Below are positions 9,501 through 15,505 of a stretch of DNA of 15,505 nt, one piece after another (positions within the stretch are counted from its first letter, which is position 1; each line of letters begins with the position of its first letter). Under the pieces are notes generated by a model. The model was not told the DNA's origin. It made no database searches and saw nothing but the letters and a program-made list of their open reading frames with translations. Source of the DNA: an uncultured Eubacteriales bacterium (GTDB lineage: Bacteria; Bacillota; Clostridia; UBA1381); assembly GCA_905199755.1 (NCBI GenBank), contig CAJKHT010000065.1, forward strand, positions 1 through 15,505. Reading direction: 5' to 3'. Position numbers and translations under genes: made by a program.

Positions 9501-12500
9501 TCGGTAACAAACTGCTATGCCGGCGGCAAGGCGGCGGCGGAAAAATCGGGCACAATGTTCGGATTTTTCGCAAACGGTGTTTCGGCAAACAATCTGTTTT
9601 ACAGAATTGCCGGTACTGACGAAGCAATCGGCGAAAACGGCTCAACAAATACAACCGTTGCACTCGGAAAAACAAGCGAATACATGCAGTCCGACCTGTT
9701 TGCGGACGATTTGTGGCTCGTAAGAGAAAAAACGGTTGACGGCGAAAAGGTTGAAGTACCGCCTGTATTTGCAGTGGGAGAAAAGTTCCCCGTTCTTGGC
9801 ACAGGTTTCACGGACTGCAAAATAATATCGGTTAAAATAAATGCTCCCGGTAAACGTCTCGAATCAGGTGCAAAGCATATGTTTACCCTTACGGTATGCG
9901 GAAAAAATCTTGCAAAATCGGAAAATGCCGTATGGAGCAGTGACAATGCGGATACGGTTATAGCGGTTAAAGATAAAACAACGGCAGACATCACATTTAA
10001 CGGCACAAATACAAGCGTAACCGTAACGGCGGCTGTCGGCGGTCTGTCGGACAGCGTTACGGTATCGGTAAAGGATTCACTCTGGAGCGGAAAAGGCACC
10101 GAAACCGAGCCTTACATAATATCATCGCTTGATGATATGAAAACCCTTGCCGAAAGCGTAAATTCGGGAAACAGCTACAAGGGTGTGTACTTTGCCCTTG
10201 CGGACGATGTCGATTTAACGGACGATGACGCTTTCGGTTCAATCGGATATTGGGACGGCTTGTGTTCGGACGATGACGGTCAGTGGTTCGAGTCCGATAA
10301 AAACCGTGCTTTCGAGGGCGTGTTTGACGGAAACGGCCATTCGGTTAAAAATGCCGTATTTTATGCGCAGAACAGCTTTTACGGTATGTTTGCGTATATC
10401 GGTAAAGACGGTGTTGTAAAAAATCTTAATATTGACGCTTCAAACAGATTTACCGCGCATAACAACGTAACAAACGTGAGTGCGCTTTGCGGCGTAAATG
10501 CCGGACGTATCGAAAACTGTACCGTTAGTGCCGATTACAATTTCACGGCAGCAGATGTACGGATGCTTTCGGGAATTTCGGGCTTGAACTACGGCACAAT
10601 TGCGGATTGTAAGAACACATCGGATATGACCGAATCGGGAACGGCAAAGAGCGGTATCACGGGCGCTAACTACGGCACCGTGTCCGGATGTGAAAACAGC
10701 GGAAGCATAAGCAATGCGACATACGGCGGCGGAATTGCTGCCGAAAACCGCAGCGGTGCAGGCGCTGCCATCTCATTCACGGATAAGTACAGAGATATTG
10801 TCTTGAACGGTGAGATTAAAAACTGTGTGAACACGGGCAGCGTGTCGGCAAATGCGGACACAGGCGGAATTGCTGCCGATAACTACAGCGGCGGACTGAT
10901 TTCGGAATGTGAAAACAGAGCGGATATTACCGGATATATGACGGGCGGTATCGCCGGACGCGCATCGGGCTGCTACGAAAAGGGCGGAATAAAATACTGC
11001 AAAAACAGCGGAAACATAACCGCAAACGGTTCATACGGCGGAGGTATTGTCGGAGAACTGATAAACGGACTTGTTTACTTCGGCGAAAACAGCGGAAATG
11101 TAAACGGCGCGGAATTTGCCGGAGGTATTGTCGGAAGAAACTACAGCTCAACAAACATAGGCGCAGCTGCGGTTGATTTCTCAAACAACAGCGGAAGCAT
11201 TAAGGCTGAAACGGCGGCAGGTATTGCGGCATATTACCAGGACGAAAGCGGAAAGTGCCATGTGCGCTACAGCTACAATTCGGGTGAGGCGCAGTACGGC
11301 ATTATCGGAAAGGTCAACTCAAGATATGATTTGGACGGAGTTGTCCTCGAAAATTACTGCTTAAGCGGTAAATCCGAAAAAGGTGAGGACGGCATAAACG
11401 GAATTACCTTTATAACCGAGGAACAGCTTAAAGAATATCCGACGGATTCCGCAAGCATAGCGGTTGACAGCGACAACATCAAGGTGAACGAAAGCACTGC
11501 GGTAAAAGCCGACACAGAGGTTTACAGCAGTGATGAAAGCATCGTAACTGCCGAAAACGGTGTCGTAACAGGCAATGGCATAGGCCGTGCATACCTGTAT
11601 ACAAAGTCAAATCCGTATACATATGCCGCAGTTATAATGAATGTTGAGGAGGACGAGTCAAGCGCGGCAAAGATAACCGTAAGCTTCCGCCTTATAGGCG
11701 AGGAAAATCTCGGTACCGGCTTTGTGCTTGATAAAAACACCCCGAATACATATAAAACATGGATTCCCACAACAAAATATACCGTTAAGGCAGGCAGCAC
11801 CGTAAAGGACGTATTCAAAACGGCTCTTGATGATGCCGGACTCAGATGCAGAGGTCTGGAAAGCGGATATATCAGTTCGATACAGTCGCCCGAGGGCTAC
11901 TGGCTCGGTGAATTTTCAAACGGGAAATATTCGGGCTGGATGTACACAATAAACGGTTCTCACCCGGCTTTGGGACTTGATGAATATAAGCTTACGGGCG
12001 GTGAGGAAATAATCTGGCACTATGTTGACGATTACCGTCAGGAGGTTGCGGACTGGAGCGACGGCGGTACGGTCGGAGATAATTCACTGCATAACCGCTG
12101 GCTTGCCGCCGCAGACAAGACTGATGATAACAGCGGCAATAACGGCGGAAATACAACAGGTGGAAGTACGTCGGGCGGCAGCGTTTCGCCGTCAAAGGAC
12201 GACAGTAAAACCGATTCCGAAGCGAAACCCGGACAAAGCGCATTTAATGTGTTTAATGATGTAAAAGCGGATGCGTGGTATTATGACGCGGTACGCTATG
12301 CATATGAAAACAAGCTTGTGAACGGAATTTCCGAAACGGAATTTGCCCCCGAAGAAAAGCTTACGAGAGCAATGCTCGTAACAATGCTTTACAGAGCCGA
12401 AAACGAACCCGATGCGGAAAAGGCGGAGTTTGCGGATGTAAATGAAGGTGCATGGTATTACAATGCCGTTGCATGGGCAAAGAAGAACGGTATTGTAAAC

Positions 12501-12794
12501 GGAATTTCCGAAACGGAGTTTGCGCCCGATATGAATATCACGCGTGAGCAGACAGCGGCGATAATATACCGCTATGCTTCGCTGAAAGGGTATAACATGG
12601 CGGCGGGCGAAAGTACGGATATTCTTTCATATACGGATTATGCGGATATTTCCGAATATGCCGTAACACCGCTTAAATGGACATCGGGCATGGGCATTAT
12701 GACCGGAAAAACGAAAGAAACAATAAATCCGTCGGATTTATCGACACGTGCCGAAATTGCGGCAGTGCTTATGAGACTGCTTATAGTAAAATAG
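6579..12794 (+). CDS. Giant SLH-anchored surface protein with GLUG repeats and transcobalamin-like DUF4430 domain
   Basis: A 2071-residue exported modular protein. In order: signal peptide (1-26, MNKKRLTSLFLSLCMLLG then MFTAVAA); four paralogous modules starting near 35, 454, 831 and 1171, each opening with a P-Y-x-I/V-x-S...A-x-x-V-N-x-G...D-I-D-L consensus and continuing as GLUG-type repeats (AGGIAGIN, GGGIVGRN, AGGVVGYN, AGGISGKS); an Ig-like segment (about 1081-1167) between modules 3 and 4; a second Ig/Big2-like segment (about 1625-1692); a DUF4430/transcobalamin-C-terminal-like domain (about 1698-1825) with GWMYTING and GLDEYKLTGGEEIIWHY; a Gly/Ser/Asn/Asp linker (about 1845-1889); and three SLH domains (about 1891-2071). 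SLH domains bind pyruvylated wall polymers, so it sits on the cell surface. GGAGGAG precedes ATG 6579, and the gap from the previous gene is 40 nt. Domain calls are firm for SLH and GLUG and good for DUF4430; corrinoid capture is inferred from context. Confidence 0.9.
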   Translation: MNKKRLTSLFLSLCMLLGMFTAVAAESGAAPELVDGAYLIDSAEDMFWFASEVNGGNRTANAVLEDDIDLGGEQWTPIGAGYDYKNLGIDGSSAYCGTFDGNGHTVSGLFIETKKYKKFGQNHYETYCQGLFGIIGKSGVVKNLTVDGKINARAQGNEYISAANYAGGIAGINAGLILNCTNNAEITAHRYVGGICGQVGAQFSDKEQVNGEVISAVNNADVTATSESFAEVGGICGQISWGKISYSANHGAVKAPNSDGDMYSAMRGTAVGGISGNDISVSGSSAIDRCFNDGKIGLTDGNYVSGIIGLNHSCDVTNVYNAGEVIGYNCTGALAGYKLGGTIKNAYNSAAVNSNSGYALIGSLSGASADNLYNIGDNKKLVAAEKDTDDISNVFAVDTVTAAQLSEAFVDTENLPALDFSDAPTTGSFDTSDEKPSEDESGYWTALKAEKFTGDGSSESPYVIESAEELALLAYRVNHGEDMTGRYFVLGTDIDLTGAKWKPIGKAEAYLENKYTGKAFNGVFDGKNHSITGLDVSENGYLSGLFAIAEDKAVIKNLSVYGSVENTNTDGYGTAAAVCAVNYGLISNCKNHAEVTSVNCGGGIVGRNGAVNKTVTSSVITQCENRGSVNGAKESGGIAAYSSGTVTKCANKSDVTSNDGYAGGVVGYNYEGSILLDSCYNTGAVTGAAYAGGISGKSYNCDITNSYNAGKITAKYPGGILGFTVSGYLVKNCYYLNDTAPMPYGENSGTGFETKTERELSALSAKLGKAFVSSEKFPVLTWEVNGADDITEKPSNGGGTGGDTNVPEDTEKAPQYSSEGNWSDFAEAFGGSGEADNPYTVSSAAQLAYLANEVNSGNSLKDKYFELTADIDLTDKFFTPIGVSESTPFSGIFNGGGHEITINTENTAVSGLFGFTDGARISMLGVSGISNASETAGGLIGTAKNTSAENCYSNVFAYGGSHAGGFIGRALSGTSVTNCYAGGKAAAEKSGTMFGFFANGVSANNLFYRIAGTDEAIGENGSTNTTVALGKTSEYMQSDLFADDLWLVREKTVDGEKVEVPPVFAVGEKFPVLGTGFTDCKIISVKINAPGKRLESGAKHMFTLTVCGKNLAKSENAVWSSDNADTVIAVKDKTTADITFNGTNTSVTVTAAVGGLSDSVTVSVKDSLWSGKGTETEPYIISSLDDMKTLAESVNSGNSYKGVYFALADDVDLTDDDAFGSIGYWDGLCSDDDGQWFESDKNRAFEGVFDGNGHSVKNAVFYAQNSFYGMFAYIGKDGVVKNLNIDASNRFTAHNNVTNVSALCGVNAGRIENCTVSADYNFTAADVRMLSGISGLNYGTIADCKNTSDMTESGTAKSGITGANYGTVSGCENSGSISNATYGGGIAAENRSGAGAAISFTDKYRDIVLNGEIKNCVNTGSVSANADTGGIAADNYSGGLISECENRADITGYMTGGIAGRASGCYEKGGIKYCKNSGNITANGSYGGGIVGELINGLVYFGENSGNVNGAEFAGGIVGRNYSSTNIGAAAVDFSNNSGSIKAETAAGIAAYYQDESGKCHVRYSYNSGEAQYGIIGKVNSRYDLDGVVLENYCLSGKSEKGEDGINGITFITEEQLKEYPTDSASIAVDSDNIKVNESTAVKADTEVYSSDESIVTAENGVVTGNGIGRAYLYTKSNPYTYAAVIMNVEEDESSAAKITVSFRLIGEENLGTGFVLDKNTPNTYKTWIPTTKYTVKAGSTVKDVFKTALDDAGLRCRGLESGYISSIQSPEGYWLGEFSNGKYSGWMYTINGSHPALGLDEYKLTGGEEIIWHYVDDYRQEVADWSDGGTVGDNSLHNRWLAAADKTDDNSGNNGGNTTGGSTSGGSVSPSKDDSKTDSEAKPGQSAFNVFNDVKADAWYYDAVRYAYENKLVNGISETEFAPEEKLTRAMLVTMLYRAENEPDAEKAEFADVNEGAWYYNAVAWAKKNGIVNGISETEFAPDMNITREQTAAIIYRYASLKGYNMAAGESTDILSYTDYADISEYAVTPLKWTSGMGIMTGKTKETINPSDLSTRAEIAAVLMRLLIVK
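6681..11400 (+). repeat. Four paralogous GLUG-repeat modules within the surface protein
   Basis: Protein-level repeats inside the large gene. Module starts are near 6681, 7938, 9069 and 10089. Each begins with a conserved block such as GDGSSESPYVIESAEELALL or GKGTETEPYIISSLDDMKTL, then a F-x-G-x-F-D/N-G-x-G-H block (GTFDGNGH, GVFDGKNH, GIFNGGGH, GVFDGNGH), and then short degenerate repeats of about 20-30 residues of the C-x-N-x-G-x-V...GGI-x-G type. Modules 1-3 end in a x-F-P-x-L-like block (LPALDFS, FPVLTWEV, FPVLGTGF). Such repeats are expected to form right-handed beta-helix or solenoid stalks. The DNA has diverged, so the duplications are old. Confidence 0.8.
11670..12053 (+). other. DUF4430 / transcobalamin C-terminal-like domain coding region
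   Basis: Residues about 1698-1825 of the large protein. The segment opens with AKITVSFRLIGEENLG and has TVKDVFKTALDDAGL, then GYISSIQSPEGYW, GWMYTING (1786-1793), GLDEYKLTGGEEIIWHY and a VDDY end. This order (amphipathic helix, W-M-Y-x-x-N-G strand, G-[DE]-x-I-x-W-x-Y strand) is the DUF4430 signature, a family I recall being classed with the C-terminal beta domain of transcobalamin and intrinsic factor. The alpha/alpha-barrel half of the animal carriers is absent. Confidence 0.7.
12249..12794 (+). other. Three SLH domains (cell-wall anchor) coding region
   Basis: Residues about 1891-2071. SLH1 has FNDVKADAWYYDAVRYAYEN, NGISETEFAPEEKLTRAML and a VTMLYR core. SLH2 has FADVNEGAWYYNAVAWAKKN, NGISETEFAPDMNITREQT and AAIIYRYA. 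SLH3 has YADISEYAVTPLKWTSGMGI, MTGKTKETINPSDLSTRAEI and AAVLMRLL. These are canonical S-layer homology repeats placing the protein's C-terminus at the cell-wall polymer. Confidence 0.93.
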
Positions 12795-12808
12795 AATTAC
12801 AAGAAAAT

Positions 12809-12848
12809 GGGGCTGTTTAAAAAGTCAATTGACTTTTTAAACAGCCCC
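12809..12848. terminator. 40-bp perfect palindrome, probable terminator of the B12 operon
   Basis: The 20 bases at 12809-12828 (beginning GGGGCTGTTT) are exactly the reverse complement of 12829-12848 (ending AAACAGCCCC), with AATT at the centre. The RNA would form a very stable hairpin 14 nt after the surface-protein stop codon. The following sequence TTATCCTCTTTT is only a broken U-tract, so termination is likely but not textbook. The perfect symmetry could also indicate a dispersed palindromic repeat element. Confidence 0.7.
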
Positions 12849-12894
12849 TTATCCTCTTTTCGGCAATAAATTAAAAAAAACGCAAAAATTTTTC

Positions 12895-12923
12895 TTGACT
12901 CTAGCGCGCTAAAGTGGTACAAT
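12895..12923 (+). promoter_or_regulatory. Strong sigma-A promoter of the amino-acid ABC transporter operon
   Basis: A -35 TTGACT (12895-12900), exact 17-nt spacer, and -10 TACAAT (12918-12923). Both hexamers are one base from consensus. Transcription would start near 12930, giving a leader of about 58 nt before the receptor gene. Confidence 0.85.
12898..12915. promoter_or_regulatory. Palindromic operator candidate in the promoter spacer
   Basis: ACTCTAGCGCGCTAAAGT is an 18-bp inverted repeat with one mismatched pair and a perfect 10-bp core, TAGCGCGCTA. It lies between the -35 and -10 hexamers and overlaps the end of the -35. A bound dimeric regulator there would block RNA polymerase. I cannot assign the regulator. 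Confidence 0.55.
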
Positions 12924-12956
12924 ATTAAAGAAATAAATTTTGAAGGATTTTTTTAT

Positions 12957-12971
12957 GCCGCCGAGGGCGGC
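12957..12971 (+). other. GC-rich leader hairpin before the receptor gene
   Basis: GCCGCC (12957-12962) pairs with GGCGGC (12966-12971) around a GAG loop. The hairpin ends just before the AAGGGAG ribosome binding site (12975-12981). It may stabilise the mRNA 5' end or affect ribosome access. Confidence 0.45.
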
Positions 12972-12987
12972 GGAAAGGGAGATTATT

Positions 12988-13824
12988 ATGAAAAAAATAT
13001 TATCTGTTATAGCGGCATGCGCTATGCTTGTAACAATGACCGCATGCGGTGCAAAAACAAATACCGCTGCGACAAAGACATCGGACGTACCTGCCGTTTC
13101 ATCGGATTTGGAATACATAAAGAATAACGGAAAAATGGTTATAGGCTATACGGTGTACGAGCCTATGAACTACACAAACGAGAGCGGCGAATTTGTCGGC
13201 TTTGATACGGATTTCGCAAAGGCTGTATGCGAAAAGCTGGGTGTTGAGCCCGAATTTGTCGAAATCAACTGGGATACAAAGGAAACGGAACTCAGCGCAA
13301 AGAGCATTGACTGTATCTGGAACGGATTTACGATTACGGACGAAAGAAAAGAAAATCTTGCATTTACCGATCCTTATATAGAAAACAAGCAGGTTGTTGT
13401 AATAAGAGCAAAAGATGCCGATAAGTATACATCAACCGAAAGCTTAAAGGCTGCAAATCTTGTTGCGGAAATAGAATCCGCCGGTGAGGATACAATAAAG
13501 AATGATGAAAATCTGAAAAATGCCAATTACGTTGCCGTAAACAAGCAGACTGACGGACTGCTGGAGGTTAAGTCGGGTACTGCCGATGCGGTTGTTCTTG
13601 ACTATACTCTTGCCTCGGCAATGGTAGGAGAGGGAACAAGCTACAGCGATTTGAAGATTATAGATAATCTCGATCTTAACGTTGAAGAATACGGCATTGG
13701 CTTCAGAAAGGGCAGTGATGCCGCGGCAGAAGTCAATAAGATAAGAAAAGAGCTTGTTGCCGACGGAACCATGGAAAAGATTGCCGAAAAATATGACTTG
13801 CAGGCAATTCTTATAAAAGAATAA
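12988..13824 (+). CDS. Amino-acid ABC transporter substrate-binding lipoprotein
   Basis: A 278-residue extracellular receptor of the polar-amino-acid uptake family, delivering an amino acid to the permease encoded next. The signal peptide ends in a lipobox, TMTAC-G, with lipidated Cys20. The first lobe opens with IGYTVYEPMNY and GFDTDFAKAVCEKLG; WNGFTITDER contains Arg120, the position that usually binds the substrate carboxylate. The second lobe has VVLDYTLA with Asp205, which usually binds the alpha-amino group, and YGIGFRKGSD. Start ATG 12988 is chosen because it begins the signal peptide 6 nt after AAGGGAG; upstream in-frame starts at 12955 or 12940 would add a charged, non-signal extension. 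Substrate specificity cannot be read from sequence: glutamine, cystine, arginine or another amino acid is possible. First gene of a receptor-permease-ATPase operon. Confidence 0.92.
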   Translation: MKKILSVIAACAMLVTMTACGAKTNTAATKTSDVPAVSSDLEYIKNNGKMVIGYTVYEPMNYTNESGEFVGFDTDFAKAVCEKLGVEPEFVEINWDTKETELSAKSIDCIWNGFTITDERKENLAFTDPYIENKQVVVIRAKDADKYTSTESLKAANLVAEIESAGEDTIKNDENLKNANYVAVNKQTDGLLEVKSGTADAVVLDYTLASAMVGEGTSYSDLKIIDNLDLNVEEYGIGFRKGSDAAAEVNKIRKELVADGTMEKIAEKYDLQAILIKE

Positions 13825-13844
13825 AAGCTTTGATATATTGTGTG

Positions 13845-13869
13845 CCGCCGTCTCTTTAAGGGACGGCGG
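13845..13869 (+). other. Strong intercistronic hairpin after the receptor gene
   Basis: CCGCCGTCTC (13845-13854) pairs with GGGACGGCGG (13860-13869), 10 bp including one G-U, around a TTTAA loop. No U-tract follows, so it is not a standard terminator. In ABC operons such a structure often protects the upstream receptor mRNA from 3' decay, giving more receptor than membrane components. Confidence 0.6.
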
Positions 13870-13894
13870 TATATGTCGTTGAAAGGATAATAAT

Positions 13895-14542
13895 ATGGAA
13901 TTTTTAAGCGTAACGCTTACCTTGCTTGGCGGCTTTAAAACCACGCTGCTTATATTTTTACTGACGCTTGCCATGTCGCTGCCGCTGGGACTTATTCTCA
14001 CATTCGGCTCTATGAGCCGTTTCAAGCCGCTTAAGTGGCTGGTGAAAACCTTTGTGTGGATAATCCGCGGTACACCGCTGATGCTTCAGATTATAATTGT
14101 TTTCTACGGTCCCGGTCTTTTGTGGGACGCAGATGCAATGCCGCGTCTCACCGCGGTGCTTATTGCGTTTGTGGTGAACTACAGCGCCTACTTTTCCGAA
14201 ATATACCGCGGCGGTATCGAATCTATATCGGTAGGTCAGTATGAGGCGGGGCAGGTATTGGGAATGACAAAGGCACAGGTGTTCTTTAAGGTCATTCTTT
14301 TCCAGGTAATAAAAAGAATTGTACCGCCGATGAGCAATGAAATAATAACTCTTGTAAAGGATACATCACTTGCGCGAATAATTGCCGTTGAGGAAATCAT
14401 AATGGTTGCACAAAGGTATATATCCGCAAAAGCGCTTATATGGCCGTTGTTTTATTCGGGTGCGTTTTACCTTTTGTTCAGCGGTATACTGACACTGCTT
14501 TTCGGATATATCGAGAAGAAAATGAACTATTACAGAGCATAG
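13895..14542 (+). CDS. Amino-acid ABC transporter permease (HisM/GlnP type)
   Basis: A 215-residue inner-membrane permease of the polar-amino-acid family. Hydrophobic segments lie near residues 8-35, 48-72, 80-100, 150-170 and 180-205. The cytoplasmic EAA loop that docks the ATPase reads YEAGQVLGMTKAQVFFKVIL from residue 116, slightly divergent as EAG, and continues into ALIF-like VIKRIVPPMSNE and the LVKDTSLARIIA motif typical of the family. The IRGTPLMLQ motif near residue 57 is another hallmark. Start ATG 13895 follows AAAGGA at 13882-13887. It lies 70 nt after the receptor stop, across the hairpin, and 11 nt before the ATPase start. It probably works as a homodimer, since no second permease gene is present. 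Confidence 0.94.
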   Translation: MEFLSVTLTLLGGFKTTLLIFLLTLAMSLPLGLILTFGSMSRFKPLKWLVKTFVWIIRGTPLMLQIIIVFYGPGLLWDADAMPRLTAVLIAFVVNYSAYFSEIYRGGIESISVGQYEAGQVLGMTKAQVFFKVILFQVIKRIVPPMSNEIITLVKDTSLARIIAVEEIIMVAQRYISAKALIWPLFYSGAFYLLFSGILTLLFGYIEKKMNYYRA

Positions 14543-14553
14543 GAGGAATCGGC

Positions 14554-15333
14554 ATGCCTATTTTGGAAGTGAAAAATATTAAAAAAAGCTTCGGCAAAAC
14601 CGAGGTTCTCAAGGGCGTCAGCTTTTCCATGGAAAAGGGAGACGTTGTGGCGGTTATAGGCTCGTCGGGCGGCGGAAAGACAACGCTTCTGCGCTGTATA
14701 AACTTTCTGGAAACGGCAACGGGCGGTCAGATTTTTGTTGACGGAGAATGTATTTTCGATGCCGCATCGCAAAAAAAGCTTACCGCGGCGCAGCAAAGAG
14801 CGCGTCAGCTTAATTTTGGAATGGTTTTTCAGCAGTTTAATCTGTTTCCGCAGTATAATGCGCTTACTAATGTAATGCTTGCTCCTATTCTTATGGCAAA
14901 GGAGCGTCCCGATTACAAGGCAGATAAAAAGAAAATCCATGCGGAAATAGAAGCAAATGCAAGAGCACTGCTCGAAAGAGTGGGCTTGGGTGATAAGCTC
15001 TTAAACTATCCCTGTGAGCTTTCCGGCGGACAGCAGCAGCGAGTATCGATTGCTCGTGCGCTGGCGCTTAACCCGAAAGTCTTATTTTTTGACGAGCCTA
15101 CATCGGCACTCGATCCGGAGCTTACCGGCGAAATTTTAAAGGTAATAAAGGATTTGGCGGCAAAAAATATTACAATGGTTATAGTAACGCATGAGCTGGA
15201 GTTTGCGAAAAGTGCGGCAGACCGGATACTCTTTATGGACGGCGGCGAGGTGCTGGAGGACGGTTCCCCGTCTGAAGTTATTGACAATCCCAAGAATGAC
15301 AGAACAAGAGAGTTTATGAGTAAAATGCTTTAA
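14554..15333 (+). CDS. Amino-acid ABC transporter ATP-binding protein (GlnQ/HisP type)
   Basis: A 259-residue cytoplasmic ATPase powering the neighbouring permease. Visible motifs: Walker A GSSGGGKTT near residue 37, Q-loop MVFQQFNLFPQYNALTNVM, signature LSGGQQQR near 156, Walker B VLFFDEPTSALDPE near 179 and switch histidine in VTHE near 212. These are typical of polar-amino-acid transporter ATPases. It is slightly longer than the common 240-245 residues because of an insertion around the ADKKKIHAEIEANARALLER helix. Start ATG 14554 is behind AGGAGG at 14541-14546; the upstream in-frame extension lies inside the permease gene and is rejected. It is the last gene of the operon, followed by AT-rich DNA and a terminator. 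All catalytic motifs are intact; the substrate is set by the receptor and unknown. Confidence 0.95.
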   Translation: MPILEVKNIKKSFGKTEVLKGVSFSMEKGDVVAVIGSSGGGKTTLLRCINFLETATGGQIFVDGECIFDAASQKKLTAAQQRARQLNFGMVFQQFNLFPQYNALTNVMLAPILMAKERPDYKADKKKIHAEIEANARALLERVGLGDKLLNYPCELSGGQQQRVSIARALALNPKVLFFDEPTSALDPELTGEILKVIKDLAAKNITMVIVTHELEFAKSAADRILFMDGGEVLEDGSPSEVIDNPKNDRTREFMSKML

Positions 15334-15457
15334 CGATATCTGTAAAAATTGTAACATCACTGTATAAAACAAATGTGTGCATGAATATTTTTTGTAAAGA
15401 ACTGTTAAAACGTGAAAACTAATGTAATTTTTTTTAATTAATTGTAAATTAAACTTT

Positions 15458-15490
15458 AAAAAATTGTTCTGATTTCGGAGCAATTTTTTT
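15458..15490 (+). terminator. Intrinsic terminator of the amino-acid ABC operon
   Basis: AAAAAATTGTTC (15458-15469) pairs with GAGCAATTTTTT (15478-15489), with one G-U pair and an 8-nt loop, and the 3' arm ends in a run of seven T. It lies 125 nt after the ATPase stop. The region 15334-15457 between them is very AT-rich and shows no gene. Confidence 0.7.
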
Positions 15491-15505
15491 AATGAATAAG
15501 ATATA

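Noticed and set aside
6681..11400. CRISPR-like or tandem DNA repeat array
   Set aside because: The repetition is at protein level with diverged DNA and irregular period, so it reflects GLUG repeats, not CRISPR.

Overview
The window is a stretch of a Clostridia-like (Firmicutes/Bacillota) chromosome. The evidence is an ECF-type vitamin transporter under a cobalamin riboswitch, an S-layer-homology (SLH) anchored surface protein, a Gram-positive lipoprotein ABC receptor, strong GGAGG-type ribosome binding sites and moderate GC. All eight supported genes are on the + strand. I cannot name the genus.

Layout. 113-1645 is comM (YifB/Mg-chelatase-like AAA+ ATPase). At 1673-2067 lie an extended -10 promoter, a cobalamin (B12) riboswitch and a strong intrinsic terminator. 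They precede a compact four-gene cluster: an EcfT/CbiQ transmembrane component (2092-2979); a single polypeptide fusing two ECF ATPases to a C-terminal membrane domain that looks like an ECF substrate-binding S component (2952-5540); a secreted 329-residue protein of unknown function (5549-6538); and a 2071-residue exported protein (6579-12794). The large protein has four paralogous GLUG-repeat modules, Ig-like segments, a DUF4430/transcobalamin-C-terminal-like domain and three SLH domains. A 40-bp perfect palindrome (12809-12848) closes the cluster. A second operon follows: a strong promoter with a palindromic operator candidate (12895-12923), then a polar-amino-acid ABC transporter (lipoprotein receptor 12988-13824, permease 13895-14542, ATPase 14554-15333) and a terminator at 15458-15490.

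Most interesting reading. The riboswitch, the ECF transporter and the two exported proteins have no visible internal terminator and are tightly spaced, so they look like one B12-repressed transcription unit. The large wall-anchored protein carries a domain related to the beta domain of the animal B12 carriers transcobalamin and intrinsic factor. The small secreted protein has a segment with a similar residue pattern. Together they suggest a surface-to-membrane corrinoid capture and import system: a wall-anchored binder, a secreted partner and an ECF importer. The riboswitch, transporter and SLH parts are well supported; corrinoid binding by the exported proteins is inference.
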